DNA of 64,000 nucleotides from Aliiroseovarius pelagivivens (GCF_900302485.1 NZ_OMOI01000002.1:744001-808000); one strand, 5' to 3'; positions 8,999 to 18,989 are shown, numbered from the stretch's first letter. Notes: generated by a model not told the origin, from the sequence alone. Made by a program: numbers and translations.

Positions 8999-10003
8999 AT
9001 GGGTAAGGCAGAACGGTTGGTCGAGGTCTGGCGCGGTGACATTCTGGAAAGCCAGCACCGGGGGCACGCGGTTGTTGTCGATAAAACAGGCGGGATTGTG
9101 CATGCCTGGGGTGACCCAGATCAGGTGATTTTACCACGCTCGTCAGCCAAGATGCTGCAGGCTTTGCCGCTGGTGGAAAGCGGGGCGGCGGATGCGGCCG
9201 GGTTGACCACAGAACAGCTGGCCCTGTCCTGCGCCAGCCACCAAGGGGCCGCCATTCACACCGACCGCGTATCGCGTTGGTTGGCAGATATGGGGCTGGG
9301 CAATGATGACCTGCGTTGCGGTCCGCAATGGCCCGCCGACAAGCCTGCCAAGGTGGGTCTGATTAAGACCGACGACAGCCCGTGCCGCATTCACAACAAC
9401 TGCTCGGGCAAGCACGCGGGGTTCCTGACGCTCAGCCGCCATATGGGTGTAAGCGACCCGGAATATGTCGAGGTGGACCACCCCATTCAGGTCGCAATCA
9501 AGCAAGCGTTCGAGGAAGTCACGGGCGAGGTCAGCCCCGGTTTCGGCATCGACGGTTGCTCGGCCCCGAACCACGCCAGCACGCTGCTGGGTATGGGCCG
9601 GGCCATGGCCGGCTTTGCCGCCGCGAAAGAGGATGGGGATGCGCGCCAGAAGGCGTCTGTCCGTCTGCGTGAGGCGATGATGTTGCATCCTGATCTGGTG
9701 GCCGGAGAAACCCGCGCCTGTACTGAACTGATGCGCTCTGCGCCGGGCAAGGTGGCCCTGAAAACCGGGGCCGAGGCGTTCTTCATCGCGATCATCCCCG
9801 AGCTTGAGATGGGTGTCGCCCTGAAGATCGAGGACGGCTCGACCCGTGCATCAGAATGCGCTGTGGCGGCGATCTTGGTGAAGCTGGGCGTGCTCGACCC
9901 AGCGCATCCTGATGTGAAAAAGCGTCTGAATCCGGATGTGCTGAACTTTGCGGGGCTGAACACGGGTTTCATTCGCCCGTCTGACGCGCTGTTGACGCTC
10001 TAG
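8999..10003 (+). CDS. L-asparaginase, zinc-type (ReAV / asparaginase II family)
   Basis: The 334-residue protein belongs to the Rhizobium etli-type asparaginases, unrelated to the bacterial type I/II enzymes. Starting at ATG 8999, Ser48 and Lys51 (PRSSAK), Ser80 (SCASHQG), Cys135 and Lys138 (NCSGKHAG) fall at the positions known as nucleophile and metal ligands in that family; a further Cys is at 187 (GIDGCSAP). This agreement, plus an AGAAGGAG ribosome site just upstream, fixes the start although the frame is open for 121 codons before it. It hydrolyses asparagine to aspartate and ammonia in the cytoplasm. It is followed at once by a convergent transporter gene. Confidence 0.92.
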   Translation: MGKAERLVEVWRGDILESQHRGHAVVVDKTGGIVHAWGDPDQVILPRSSAKMLQALPLVESGAADAAGLTTEQLALSCASHQGAAIHTDRVSRWLADMGLGNDDLRCGPQWPADKPAKVGLIKTDDSPCRIHNNCSGKHAGFLTLSRHMGVSDPEYVEVDHPIQVAIKQAFEEVTGEVSPGFGIDGCSAPNHASTLLGMGRAMAGFAAAKEDGDARQKASVRLREAMMLHPDLVAGETRACTELMRSAPGKVALKTGAEAFFIAIIPELEMGVALKIEDGSTRASECAVAAILVKLGVLDPAHPDVKKRLNPDVLNFAGLNTGFIRPSDALLTL

Positions 10004-10010
10004 CTGCCGC

Positions 10011-10769
10011 TCAAAACAAGTCGGTGATCAGCTTCAACGCCATGGCGGACGAGGCGATCACCAGCAGCGGTTTGATCAGGCGTGCGCCGATGCGTGACGC
10101 CAGCGACGAGCCGACATAGGCCCCCGCCATTTGGGCCACGCCCATGGCCAGCCCGATAATCCACAGCGGGGACAGCACCAGCAGGAACCCGGCCAACCCG
10201 CCCACGTTGGACGCAAAGTTCAGAAGCTTTGTGTGGGCGGTGGCTTTCAGGATGCCGTGGCCTGCCATGGCGACGAAGGCCAGCATGTAGAAAGCGCCTG
10301 CACCGGGCCCAAGCAGCCCATCATAAAAGCCGATCAGCGGAGCGAAGGTCAGTGCAAAGACAGCCGGGGTAAGCCGCTGGTGACGATCAGAGTCATCGAG
10401 CCCCGGCTTCAGTGCAAAGAACAGTGCGATGGCGACCATCAGAATGGGCAGGATCCAGCGGATCAGCTCGGTCGGCAGGGCGTTGACGGACAGCGCGCCC
10501 AGAAGCGCGGCAGCAAACGACAATGCGGCAGGTTTCAGCTGTCTGCGCAGGTTTACATGACCTTTTCGCGCGTATGTCACTGCCGCCATACCTGCCCCGA
10601 ACAACCCCTGCACCTTGTTGGTGGCCAGCGCCGTGACCGGCGGCACGCCCGCCAGCAACAGAGCGGGGACAGTGATCAGCCCGCCTCCGCCCGCGATGCT
10701 GTCGATGAACCCGGCGACAAACCCTGCGGCCAGCAGGAACAGCAGGATTTCCGCTGAAAACTCAGCCAT
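10011..10769 (-). CDS. TauE/SafE (TSUP) family membrane transporter
   Basis: A 252-residue polytopic membrane protein with about eight hydrophobic segments and the TSUP hallmark GFIDSIAGGGGLITVPALL near residues 20-38. A second family block, GFYDGLLGPGAGAF, is near residue 150. TSUP proteins move small anions such as sulfite, sulfonates or organosulfur acids, and no substrate can be read here. The start overlaps the serB 3' end by 8 bases, so it is transcribed with serB; a functional link to serine synthesis is not evident. Confidence 0.88.
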   Translation of the reverse strand: MAEFSAEILLFLLAAGFVAGFIDSIAGGGGLITVPALLLAGVPPVTALATNKVQGLFGAGMAAVTYARKGHVNLRRQLKPAALSFAAALLGALSVNALPTELIRWILPILMVAIALFFALKPGLDDSDRHQRLTPAVFALTFAPLIGFYDGLLGPGAGAFYMLAFVAMAGHGILKATAHTKLLNFASNVGGLAGFLLVLSPLWIIGLAMGVAQMAGAYVGSSLASRIGARLIKPLLVIASSAMALKLITDLF

Positions 10770-11640
10770 CTACGATGTCTGACTGCGCATAGCCCTGAAT
10801 GAATAGCAGCGCCGTCAAGTCGCCGTGGTTGATGCGAATGTCACATTCTGCCGCGACGGATGGCTTGGCGTGCAGCGCCACACCTGCGCCAGCCAGCCCC
10901 AACATGCCAAGGTCGTTCGCGCCGTCGCCCACGGCCATTACATCGTCATGGGACAGGCCAAGGCGGGCGGTGATCTCTTTCAGCGCCTGCACTTTCGCCT
11001 CGCGCCCCAGAATGGGCATGCCCACTGTACCCGTCAGCGCGCCATCGGCCACGTTCAGCGTGTTGGCGCGGTTTTCGTCAAAGCCCAGCGTGGCCGCGAC
11101 ATGCGCGGTGAAGGCGGTGAAGCCGCCGGACACCAGCGCGGCATACGCGCCGTTGGCTTTCATGGTGGCCAGCAGAGCCTGACCGCCGGGCATCAAGGTG
11201 ATGCGGTTGGCCAGCACGTCGCCGATGACGCTTTCCGGCAGACCTTTCAAAAGCCCAACACGCTCGGTCAGGGCGCCTTCAAAGTCCAGCTCGCCGTTCA
11301 TGGCGCGGGCGGTGATGTCTTTCACGCGCTCGCCCACACCTGCCTCGTCCGCCAGTTCGTCGATGCATTCCTGCTGGATCATGGTCGAGTCCATATCCGC
11401 CAGCAGCATCTTCTTTTTGCGTCCCTCGGCAGGCAGAATGATCAGGTCGACACCCATCTTCTGCAGGTCGCCCCAGACGTCCCACCGATTGTCGGGCAGG
11501 GCGTCCAGCGAAAACTCGGCCGCTTCGTCCGGGGCTAGCCAGTCAGCGTCGCCTCCGCCCCACGCGTTGCGCAGGTTTTCGACCAAAGCGGGCTCGAGGT
11601 TGCGGGCAGAGGGCGATGCGATCAGCGTGGCGAAATACAT
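10762..11640 (-). CDS. serB: Phosphoserine phosphatase
   Basis: SerB performs the last step of serine synthesis, phosphoserine to serine. The 292 residues have a small N-terminal regulatory part, the HAD motif ADMDST with nucleophile Asp82 and acid Asp84, the SerB block IQQECIDELADEAGV, the SGGF motif and GDGANDLGML near the C-terminus. ATG 11640 gives the standard length. The gene is divergent from serC-serA, so all three serine genes are clustered, and it is followed by an overlapping TSUP transporter gene. Confidence 0.95.
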   Translation of the reverse strand: MYFATLIASPSARNLEPALVENLRNAWGGGDADWLAPDEAAEFSLDALPDNRWDVWGDLQKMGVDLIILPAEGRKKKMLLADMDSTMIQQECIDELADEAGVGERVKDITARAMNGELDFEGALTERVGLLKGLPESVIGDVLANRITLMPGGQALLATMKANGAYAALVSGGFTAFTAHVAATLGFDENRANTLNVADGALTGTVGMPILGREAKVQALKEITARLGLSHDDVMAVGDGANDLGMLGLAGAGVALHAKPSVAAECDIRINHGDLTALLFIQGYAQSDIVDG

Positions 11641-11853
11641 AGGGCGGGCCTTTGTTGGGCAAATTGAAGCTGCCCGTTTCATGCGGCAGAATAGGCCTGT
11701 TTCACAAGGCTGAATCCGTGGATTTGGCGGGCCAACGGCGCGAAATCCCCGTTTTCGACCGCGACGCAAGTTTCCGATAGTGGTCATTCTGCGCCCAATT
11801 TCGACCTGTCAGGCGACATTTCCGACGCTTTTTTGCTTGTGCAGCATCAAAAC

Positions 11854-11916
11854 GCCCCTTACTTCGATCCGTGGGACACCCTTCCCCAACGAAGGGCAAA
11901 TATCTGCGAGGGTATC
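11854..11916 (+). ncRNA. Candidate serC leader RNA (5' UTR element)
   Basis: Just upstream of serC the leader can form a 6-bp hairpin (11879-11884 with 11891-11896, 6-base loop). The 3' arm can instead pair with upstream CTTCG at 11862-11866 or with GCCCCTT at 11854-11860. A weak stem also covers the GAGGG ribosome site (11906-11910). Mutually exclusive pairings before serC match the description of the serC motif, a computationally found RNA of Alphaproteobacteria placed immediately upstream of serC. I identify it by position and structure, not by a covariance search. The ligand, if any, is unknown. Confidence 0.6.
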
Positions 11917-13062
11917 ATGACTGATATTGCACAACCGGCAACGCGGCCGGCAAATCCGCGTTTTTCCTCTGGCCCCTGCGCCAAACCCCCCACATGGAAT
12001 CTTGATGCCCTGGCCGACGCCGCCTTGGGTCGCTCGCACCGTGCCGCCATTGGCAAGGACAAGCTGAAAGCGGCCATCGAAGGTACGCGCGAAGTGCTGG
12101 GCATCCCCGCTGACTATAAGATCGGCATCGTTCCTGCGTCGGACACCGGCGCGGTTGAAATGGCACTGTGGTCGCTTCTGGGTGCCCGCGGGGTCGAGAT
12201 GCTGGCTTGGGAATCGTTCGGTTCGGGCTGGGTCACCGATGTTGTGAAGCAGCTGAAGATCGATGCCGTCGCCAAGACCGCCGACTACGGCCAACTGCCC
12301 GATCTGGCATCCGTCGATTTCGCCAATGACGTTGTCTTCACCTGGAACGGCACCACCTCGGGCGTGCGCGTTCCGAACGGTGACTGGATTGCCGACGACC
12401 GCGAAGGTTTGACCATCTGTGACGCGACCTCGGCCGCGTTTGCGATGGACCTGCCGTGGGACAAGCTGGATGTGACCACGTTCTCTTGGCAGAAAGTGCT
12501 GGGCGGCGAGGCTGCACACGGCATCCTGATCCTGAGCCCCCGCGCTGTTGAGCGTCTGGAAAGCTATACCCCCGCATGGCCGCTGCCGAAGATCTTCCGC
12601 CTGACCAAAGGTGGCAAACTGATCGAAGGCATCTTCACCGGTGCGACCATCAACACGCCGTCGATGCTGGCTGTCGAAGACTATCTGTTCGCCCTCGACT
12701 GGGCGCGTTCGGTTGGCGGGCTGGAAGGTCTGATCCACCGCGCGGATGCCAACACCAAGGCCGTCGCTGACTTCGTCGAGATGCGCGATTGGGTCGACTT
12801 CCTTGCCGAAGATGCGACCACGCTGTCGAACACCTCGGTCTGCCTGAAGTTCACCGACGATCGCATCAAGGATGGCGCCACGTTCGCCAAGGCCGTTGCC
12901 AAGCGCCTGGAAGCTGAAGGCGTAGCGCTGGACGTTGGCGCCTATCGCGACGCCCCTGCGGGTCTGCGCATCTGGTGCGGTGGCACGGTCGAGACGTCGG
13001 ACGTCGAGGCCCTGATGCCGTGGCTTGATTGGGCGTTCAACGCCGAGATCGCAGCACAATAA
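11917..13062 (+). CDS. serC: Phosphoserine aminotransferase
   Basis: SerC is the PLP enzyme that converts 3-phosphohydroxypyruvate to phosphoserine. The 381-residue protein is of the long alphaproteobacterial type; it opens with [13 protein letters not shown] and carries the cofactor Lys193 in [11 protein letters not shown] 11917 has GAGGG seven bases upstream, and 28 in-frame codons further up belong to the leader, not the protein. serA follows after 64 bases on the same strand. Confidence 0.95.
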   Translation: MTDIAQPATRPANPRFSSGPCAKPPTWNLDALADAALGRSHRAAIGKDKLKAAIEGTREVLGIPADYKIGIVPASDTGAVEMALWSLLGARGVEMLAWESFGSGWVTDVVKQLKIDAVAKTADYGQLPDLASVDFANDVVFTWNGTTSGVRVPNGDWIADDREGLTICDATSAAFAMDLPWDKLDVTTFSWQKVLGGEAAHGILILSPRAVERLESYTPAWPLPKIFRLTKGGKLIEGIFTGATINTPSMLAVEDYLFALDWARSVGGLEGLIHRADANTKAVADFVEMRDWVDFLAEDATTLSNTSVCLKFTDDRIKDGATFAKAVAKRLEAEGVALDVGAYRDAPAGLRIWCGGTVETSDVEALMPWLDWAFNAEIAAQ

Positions 13063-13126
13063 AGAATTTGCTCTGCGCAACGACGCGCAGAGCCTTCCCC
13101 ATCATCTTTGAAGAAGGACCAACACC

Positions 13127-14719
13127 ATGGCCCCCAAAGTTCTCGTATCCGACAAGCTTTCGGAAACCGCCGTTCAGATTTTCCGCGACCGTGGAATCGA
13201 AGTCGACTTCGAACCCACGCTGGGTAAAGACAAAGACGCGCTGGCTGCCAAGATCGGCGAATATGACGGTCTGGCGATCCGCTCGGCCACCAAAGTGACC
13301 GACAAGATCCTTGAAGCCGCGACCAACCTGAAGGTTGTTGCCCGCGCCGGGATCGGTACCGACAACGTAGACAAAGTTGCTGCTTCGAAAGCCGGTGTGA
13401 TCGTCATGAACACGCCGTTCGGCAATATGATCACCACCGCCGAGCACGCGATTGCGATGATGTTCGCCGTGGCGCGTCAGATCCCGGAAGCCTCGGCCTC
13501 GACCCACGCTGGTAAGTGGGAAAAGTCGAAGTTCATGGGTGTCGAGCTGACCAACAAGACGCTTGGCGTTATCGGCGCAGGCAACATCGGTGGCATCGTC
13601 TGCGATCGTGCGCTGGGTCTGAAGATGAAAGTGGTCGCCTATGACCCCTTCCTATCGGAAGAGAAAGCCGACAGCATGGGCGTTGAAAAGGTCGAGCTGG
13701 ACGAACTGCTGGCCCGCGCTGATTTCATCACGCTGCACGTGCCGCTGATCGACGCGACCCGCAACATCCTGAGCCGCGAGAACCTGCTGAAAACCAAAGC
13801 CGGTGTGCGCATCATCAACTGTGCCCGCGGTGGATTGGTCGACGAAGAAGCGCTGGCTGACCTGCTGAAATCGGGTCACGTTGCTGGCGCCGCCTTCGAC
13901 GTGTTCGCCGAAGAGCCCGCCACCGAGAACCCGCTGTTCAACCTGCCCAACGTCGTCTGCACCCCGCACCTTGGCGCTGCAACGACCGAAGCACAGGAAA
14001 ACGTGGCGCTTCAGGTTGCTGAACAGATGTCGGATTACCTGCTGACCGGTGCTGTGCAGAACGCACTGAACATGCCGTCGGTGACTGCTGAAGAAGCCAA
14101 GGTCATGGGCCCGTGGATCAAACTGGCCGAGCATCTGGGTGCTTTCGTGGGTCAGATGACCGACGAACCGGTGAAGGCTGTGAACATCCTTTATGATGGT
14201 GTCGCGTCCGAGATGAACCTGAAGGCGCTGGACTGTGCCGTCATCGCTGGCCTGATGAAGCCGCAGACCCCTGATGTGAACATGGTTTCGGCGCCTGTTG
14301 TCGCTGCAGATCGTGGCATCAAGACCTCGACCACCACGCAAGCCAAGGGCGGCACGTTTGATGGTTACATCAAAGTGACGGTTGTGACGGAAAACCGCGA
14401 GCGTTCGATTGCAGGTACCGTGTTCTCGGACGGCAAGCCGCGCTTCATCCAGATCAAAGGCATCAACATCGATGCCGAAATCGGCAGCCACATGCTCTAC
14501 ACCACCAACGACGACGTGCCGGGCATCATCGGCACGCTGGGTAAAACCATGGGCGAAAACGGCGTGAACATCGCGAACTTTACCTTGGGCCGCAAGGAAA
14601 CCGGTGGTGACGCGATTGCGCTGTTGTACGTGGACCATCGGATCTCGGACGATGTGCTGACCACGCTGCGCGACACGGGCCTGTTTAACTCGGTCAGCCC
14701 GCTTGAGTTCGACGTCTAA
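13127..14719 (+). CDS. serA: D-3-phosphoglycerate dehydrogenase
   Basis: SerA oxidises 3-phosphoglycerate to phosphohydroxypyruvate, the committed step of serine synthesis. The 530-residue protein is the long type-1 form: substrate domain, NAD-binding GVIGAGNIGG (about 147-156), catalytic region CARGGLVDEEAL and PHLGAATTEAQENVA, an intervening ASB domain and a C-terminal ACT domain (about 455-530) able to bind serine as feedback inhibitor. A good ribosome site (GAAGGA) precedes ATG 13127. It is the last gene of serC-serA, closed by a terminator. Confidence 0.97.
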   Translation: MAPKVLVSDKLSETAVQIFRDRGIEVDFEPTLGKDKDALAAKIGEYDGLAIRSATKVTDKILEAATNLKVVARAGIGTDNVDKVAASKAGVIVMNTPFGNMITTAEHAIAMMFAVARQIPEASASTHAGKWEKSKFMGVELTNKTLGVIGAGNIGGIVCDRALGLKMKVVAYDPFLSEEKADSMGVEKVELDELLARADFITLHVPLIDATRNILSRENLLKTKAGVRIINCARGGLVDEEALADLLKSGHVAGAAFDVFAEEPATENPLFNLPNVVCTPHLGAATTEAQENVALQVAEQMSDYLLTGAVQNALNMPSVTAEEAKVMGPWIKLAEHLGAFVGQMTDEPVKAVNILYDGVASEMNLKALDCAVIAGLMKPQTPDVNMVSAPVVAADRGIKTSTTTQAKGGTFDGYIKVTVVTENRERSIAGTVFSDGKPRFIQIKGINIDAEIGSHMLYTTNDDVPGIIGTLGKTMGENGVNIANFTLGRKETGGDAIALLYVDHRISDDVLTTLRDTGLFNSVSPLEFDV

Positions 14720-14740
14720 GCGTCAAACATACAACGGAAA

Positions 14741-14771
14741 GCCCCGGCCCTTCGCCGGGGCTTTTCTTTTT
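14741..14771 (+). terminator. Rho-independent terminator of serC-serA
   Basis: A perfect 8-bp GC stem (14741-14748 with 14754-14761), a 5-base loop and TTTTCTTTTT lie 21 bases after the serA stop. Confidence 0.92.
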
Positions 14772-14813
14772 GGGCCATATGCTTAGGTTGGCCACAGAAG
14801 AAGGAGCACCCCC

Positions 14814-15569
14814 ATGCGCGCCTATGCGATCGGAGACATTCACGGTCATCTGGACAAACTGGAAGCAGCCCACGCGCTGATCGCAGAAGACCGTGCGCGG
14901 TGCGGCGACGATGATGCGCCTGTCGTGCATATCGGCGACCTTGTCGACCGTGGTCCAGACTGCAAGGGCGTGATCCAATACCTGATTGACGGTCAAGCAC
15001 GTGGCGAAAACTGGGTTGTGCTGAAGGGCAACCATGACCGCATGATGGAGATGTTCCTGCGAAAGCATCCCATGGTCGATACCCAGCTTTTGATCGACCA
15101 CAACTGGCTGCATCCACGGATCGGCGGGATCGATACGCTCGCCAGCTATGGGGTCGAGGTTCCCGAAGGGATCCGCACCTATCAGCTGCACCCCAAAGCC
15201 CGCGCAGCTGTGCCGGAACGCCACCGCGACTATCTGGCAAACCTGCCGTCCAGCTATCGGCTGGGGGATCTCTATTTCGCCCATGCAGGCATCCGTCCGG
15301 GCGTCCCTTTGGATCAACAGGCCGAGGATGACCTGTGCTGGATCCGCAAAGAATTTCACCAATCAAACGTCGATCACGGTCCGCTGATCGTGCATGGCCA
15401 TACACCGGTGGACGAGGTCACACATTATGGGAATCGCCTGAACATCGACACCGGGGCAGGGCATGGCAAAGCCATCTCTGCCGTGGTGATCGAGGGGCGG
15501 GATGCGTGGCTTTTGGGGGCTGGTGGGCGTGAAAAGGTGGTACAAGAAAAGCCACTGTTCCCTGTTTGA
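14814..15569 (+). CDS. Calcineurin-like metallophosphatase
   Basis: The 251 residues show all PPP-family metal motifs in order: GDIHG (7-11), GDLVDRG (about 43-49), GNHD (about 73) and VHGHTPV near 192. This is the bacterial Ser/Thr phosphatase / diadenosine tetraphosphatase group, with a dinuclear metal centre in the cytoplasm. Substrate may be a phosphoprotein or a dinucleotide; sequence alone does not decide. It has its own ribosome site (GAAGGAG) after the serA terminator. Confidence 0.88.
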   Translation: MRAYAIGDIHGHLDKLEAAHALIAEDRARCGDDDAPVVHIGDLVDRGPDCKGVIQYLIDGQARGENWVVLKGNHDRMMEMFLRKHPMVDTQLLIDHNWLHPRIGGIDTLASYGVEVPEGIRTYQLHPKARAAVPERHRDYLANLPSSYRLGDLYFAHAGIRPGVPLDQQAEDDLCWIRKEFHQSNVDHGPLIVHGHTPVDEVTHYGNRLNIDTGAGHGKAISAVVIEGRDAWLLGAGGREKVVQEKPLFPV

Positions 15570-15591
15570 CGCTTCCCTTAGCCGTCAAAGG

Positions 15592-16218
15592 CTAGTGCAG
15601 GACCACCCCATGCGCGGCCAACTGTTGTTCAGCCTGGTTGCGCGTTGAGCTGGACAGGGTTGCGTTGCTTACTACCGAAACCTCGTACCCGCGGTTGCGG
15701 GCTGCCAACGCAGTATTCTTCACGCAATAATTCAGGTCCAGACCCGCTAGGCGCAGCTTTCCAACGTCAAGCTTGGCCAAGAGTGCGTCAAGTTCGCCGG
15801 TTTCAAACGCGTCCTGTACACGTTTTACAAGGACATGATCGGCAAGCCCGGCAAAAGGTGTTGCAAGTTCTGTGCCAGCGCTGCCCTTAATCGCTTGCCC
15901 TTTCATGGCCAGCTGCGCGACGGCCTTGGTCGAAGGGATCGACCATTCCTGACGGAGTGCGACAACGTGATGGCCTTGCGCTTTTGCTGCGTCGACCTCG
16001 TGAAGGACAGCGGTTTTGGCCGATTGCTTTGCGGCGTCGGAATATGGGCCGTGGTCCCAAAAGACAGTCTGAAGGTCGATCAGCAGCAGTGCCTCTTTCG
16101 TCCGCTCACCAATTGGTTCTCCAATGCTGACCGCGCTAATGCGCCTGATGCCAAGGGTGAGCCATAGAAAACCCAAAACCCCAAATAGCCCCGCGAGGCC
16201 CAGCAGATAACCAAGCAT
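15592..16218 (-). CDS. Membrane-anchored isochorismatase-family cysteine hydrolase
   Basis: A single N-terminal hydrophobic segment (1-22) precedes an isochorismatase-like domain with the full triad: Asp48 in LLIDLQ, Lys132 in VKRVQDAF and Cys165 in DLNYCVKN. Related enzymes hydrolyse amides such as nicotinamide or carbamoyl compounds. The membrane anchor is uncommon for this normally soluble family and would put the enzyme at the inner membrane. The start overlaps the marR stop by one base (TAATG), so it is the second gene of a MarR-controlled operon. Confidence 0.82.
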   Translation of the reverse strand: MLGYLLGLAGLFGVLGFLWLTLGIRRISAVSIGEPIGERTKEALLLIDLQTVFWDHGPYSDAAKQSAKTAVLHEVDAAKAQGHHVVALRQEWSIPSTKAVAQLAMKGQAIKGSAGTELATPFAGLADHVLVKRVQDAFETGELDALLAKLDVGKLRLAGLDLNYCVKNTALAARNRGYEVSVVSNATLSSSTRNQAEQQLAAHGVVLH

Positions 16219-16664
16219 TACTTCGTTCCTCCTGACAGGTCTTTCAGTTTGCTGGTCACAGCCTGTACGACGTCCAATGCGGTCGCGATGTCTTCGGCTC
16301 GGAAGGATCCGCCGATTTCTTGCATCAACGCCAATTCTTGCAAGATGATGCGCTCTATCAGGGCGCTGCCCTGTTCGGTCAGGGTTATAAGCGGCGAGCG
16401 TTTGTGGCGCGGGTTTACGCGTTGCGCGACGAAACCGCCCGAGAGTGTCTCGTTCACCATCAATTGGACGTACTGGCGTTTGATCTCGAGGCGGGCAGCG
16501 ATGTCCGGGACGGTTTGATCGCCGTGCTGTCGTAGGATTTCCAGTACGGCGCGCATTCGCACCGTAAGCGCGGTGTCTTCTAGCCCTGCTTCTACGCAGG
16601 CCTCGGCCGCTTGCATCAAGGGTCGTGACATCCAGATGAGCTTATGAAGGTGATGTGTGGTCAT
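16218..16664 (-). CDS. MarR-family transcriptional regulator
   Basis: A 148-residue MarR/winged-helix protein: N-terminal dimer helices, a helix-turn-helix around residues 50-80 (TVPDIAARLEIKRQYVQ), a wing with NPRHKRSPLITLTEQG and a C-terminal dimer helix. It most likely represses its own operon with the downstream isochorismatase-like hydrolase. Two overlapping palindromes sit directly upstream. ATG 16664 is preferred, since an alternative ATG at 16679 would fall within the palindrome. Confidence 0.85.
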   Translation of the reverse strand: MTTHHLHKLIWMSRPLMQAAEACVEAGLEDTALTVRMRAVLEILRQHGDQTVPDIAARLEIKRQYVQLMVNETLSGGFVAQRVNPRHKRSPLITLTEQGSALIERIILQELALMQEIGGSFRAEDIATALDVVQAVTSKLKDLSGGTK

Positions 16665-16677
16665 GGTGGCAATATAC

Positions 16678-16702
16678 ATGTCATAATGACATTATCAATG
16701 TC
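16678..16702. promoter_or_regulatory. Two overlapping palindromes, probable MarR operator
   Basis: ATGTCAT-A-ATGACAT (16678-16692) is a perfect 7-1-7 inverted repeat, and GACATT-ATC-AATGTC (16688-16702) a perfect 6-3-6 repeat sharing its right arm. On the minus strand the block starts at a TTGACA that could be a -35 element and ends 14 bases before the marR ATG, the expected place for autorepression. Confidence 0.7.
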
Positions 16703-16781
16703 AATTATGGGGCGAGTGCGACTTTCGTGCGCGGTTCGACATTTTTCATTTCGGGTGAAACTTGCAAATCCAGCATCCAAC

Positions 16782-16810
16782 AAAAAAGCCCCGGTGTTAC
16801 CACCGGGGCT
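16782..16810 (-). terminator. Rho-independent terminator of pnp
   Basis: A perfect 10-bp stem (16787-16796 with 16801-16810, 4-base loop) lies 22 bases beyond the pnp stop, followed on the minus strand by six T. Confidence 0.93.
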
Positions 16811-16832
16811 CTCAATTGCGAAAGACTACAAG

Positions 16833-18977
16833 TTAGTCTTCTTTTTTCTTCTGTTCCGGAGCGATCTCTTCGCCGGTTTCCTGATCGACGATTTTCATCG
16901 ACAGGCGAACTTTGCCGCGGTCGTCGAAGCCAAGCAGTTTGACTTTAACTTCCTGGCCTTCCTTCAGAACGTCCGAAGGATGGTTCAGGCGGCGGTTTTC
17001 GATCTGGCTGACGTGCACAAGGCCGTCGCGCTTGCCGAAGAAGTTCACGAAGGCGCCGAAGTCGACGATCTTCACAACTTTACCGGTGTAGATCGCGCCT
17101 TCTTCCGGCTCTGCAACGATCGAGTGGATCATCTCGTAAGCCTTGGCGATGGCGTCGCCGTTGGGCGAAGCGATCTTGATCACGCCGTCGTCGTTGATGT
17201 CGACCTTAGCGCCCGACACTTCGACGATTTCGCGGATGACCTTACCGCCCGAGCCGATCACTTCACGGATCTTGTCGGTCGGGATGTTCATGGTCTCGAT
17301 GCGCGGAGCGTGAGCCGAGAATTCCTGACGGCCTTCCGACAGAGCTTTGTTCATCTCTTCCAGGATGTGCAGTCGGCCTTCCTTGGCTTGTGCCAGGGCT
17401 TTCTCCATGATCTCGGGCGTGATGCCTGCGACCTTGATGTCCATCTGCAGCGACGTGATGCCGTCTTCGGTACCAGCCACTTTGAAGTCCATGTCACCCA
17501 GGTGATCTTCGTCACCCAGAATGTCGGTCAGTACAGCGTACGAACCGTCATCTTCCAGGATCAGACCCATGGCAACACCAGCAACCGGTGCTTTCAGCGG
17601 AACAGCCGCGTCCATCATGGACAGCGAACCACCACATACCGATGCCATCGAGGACGAGCCGTTCGACTCGGTGATCTCGGACACAACGCGGATGGTGTAG
17701 GGGAAGTCGGTTGCCGACGGCAGAACTGCCTGCAGCGCACGCCATGCCAGCTTGCCGTGACCGATTTCACGACGACCGGTGAAACCAAAGCGGCCTACTT
17801 CGCCGACCGAGTAGGGCGGGAAGTTGTAGTGCAGCATGAAGTTCGATTTGTAGGTGCCGGTCAGCGCGTCGATCATCTGCTCGTCGTCGCCGGTGCCCAG
17901 AGTGGTCACAACCAGACCTTGTGTCTCGCCGCGGGTGAACAGGGCCGAACCGTGCGTACGGGGCAGGATGCCTGCTTCCGAAACGATCGGACGAACGGTG
18001 TCCAGAGCACGACCGTCGATGCGCTTGCCGGTTTTCACGACGTCGCCGCGAACGACCGAGCTTTCCAGTTTCTTCAGAGCCGAACCAAGGTTCGCGTCTT
18101 CCTGCTGCTCTTCGGTCAGAGCGGCAACGATTTCCTCTTTGGCAACCGACAGGGCCGCAACGCGTTCCTGTTTGTCGGTGTTGCCGTAAGCGGCGCGGAT
18201 CTTGTCTTCGCCAGCGGCTTTAACAGCAGCATAGAGGTCCGAGTAATCAGCAGGCTGATAGTCAAACGGCTCTTTCGCGGCGTCTTCGGCCAGATCAATG
18301 ATCAGGTCGATAACCGGCTGGATTTCCTGGTGCGCGAAGTTCACAGCGCCCAGCATCTCGGCTTCGGTCAGCTCGTAGGCTTCCGATTCAACCATCATCA
18401 CGGCGTCTTTGGTGCCAGCGACAACAAGGTCCAGACGTTGGTCCGGGTTGTTGCGCAGCTGGTGCATGTCGTCGCAAGTCGGGTTCAGAACGTATTCACC
18501 GTCTTCAAAGCCAACACGTGCAGCAGCGATCGGACCCATGAAGGGCGCGCCCGAAATGGTCAGAGCAGCCGAAGCAGCGATCATCGCAACGATGTCGGGA
18601 TCGTTAACAAGGTCGTGGCTCAGCACGGTGCAGATTACCAGAACTTCGTTTTTGAAGCCGGGTACGAACAGCGGGCGGATCGGACGGTCGATCAGGCGCG
18701 AGGTCAGCGTCTCTTTTTCGGTCGGACGCGCTTCGCGTTTGAAGAAGCCACCGGGGATTTTACCAGCGGCATAGTATTTCTCGTTGTAGTGAACTGTCAG
18801 CGGGAAGAAGTCCTGACCGGGCTTCTGTGCCTTCGCGAAGGTCACGTTGGCCATTACGGAAGTTTCACCCAGAGTGGCGATCACGGTTCCGTCGGCCTGA
18901 CGGGCAACTTTGCCCGTTTCCAGAGTGAGGGTTTCTTCGCCCCACTCCATCGATTTTTTAGTTACGTCAAACATCAT
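16833..18977 (-). CDS. pnp: Polyribonucleotide nucleotidyltransferase (PNPase)
   Basis: PNPase degrades RNA 3' to 5' by phosphorolysis and is a core part of RNA turnover. The 714 residues contain two RNase PH-like domains joined by a helical linker, then a KH domain ([19 protein letters not shown], about 558-576) and an S1 RNA-binding domain (about 620-690), with an acidic/lysine tail. ATG 18977 has AGGA seven bases upstream; the next codon is also ATG. A long hairpin in its leader and a strong terminator flank it. Unlike many bacteria, rpsO is not directly upstream. Confidence 0.97.
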   Translation of the reverse strand: MMFDVTKKSMEWGEETLTLETGKVARQADGTVIATLGETSVMANVTFAKAQKPGQDFFPLTVHYNEKYYAAGKIPGGFFKREARPTEKETLTSRLIDRPIRPLFVPGFKNEVLVICTVLSHDLVNDPDIVAMIAASAALTISGAPFMGPIAAARVGFEDGEYVLNPTCDDMHQLRNNPDQRLDLVVAGTKDAVMMVESEAYELTEAEMLGAVNFAHQEIQPVIDLIIDLAEDAAKEPFDYQPADYSDLYAAVKAAGEDKIRAAYGNTDKQERVAALSVAKEEIVAALTEEQQEDANLGSALKKLESSVVRGDVVKTGKRIDGRALDTVRPIVSEAGILPRTHGSALFTRGETQGLVVTTLGTGDDEQMIDALTGTYKSNFMLHYNFPPYSVGEVGRFGFTGRREIGHGKLAWRALQAVLPSATDFPYTIRVVSEITESNGSSSMASVCGGSLSMMDAAVPLKAPVAGVAMGLILEDDGSYAVLTDILGDEDHLGDMDFKVAGTEDGITSLQMDIKVAGITPEIMEKALAQAKEGRLHILEEMNKALSEGRQEFSAHAPRIETMNIPTDKIREVIGSGGKVIREIVEVSGAKVDINDDGVIKIASPNGDAIAKAYEMIHSIVAEPEEGAIYTGKVVKIVDFGAFVNFFGKRDGLVHVSQIENRRLNHPSDVLKEGQEVKVKLLGFDDRGKVRLSMKIVDQETGEEIAPEQKKKED

Positions 18978-18989
18978 GTTTTCCTAGTT

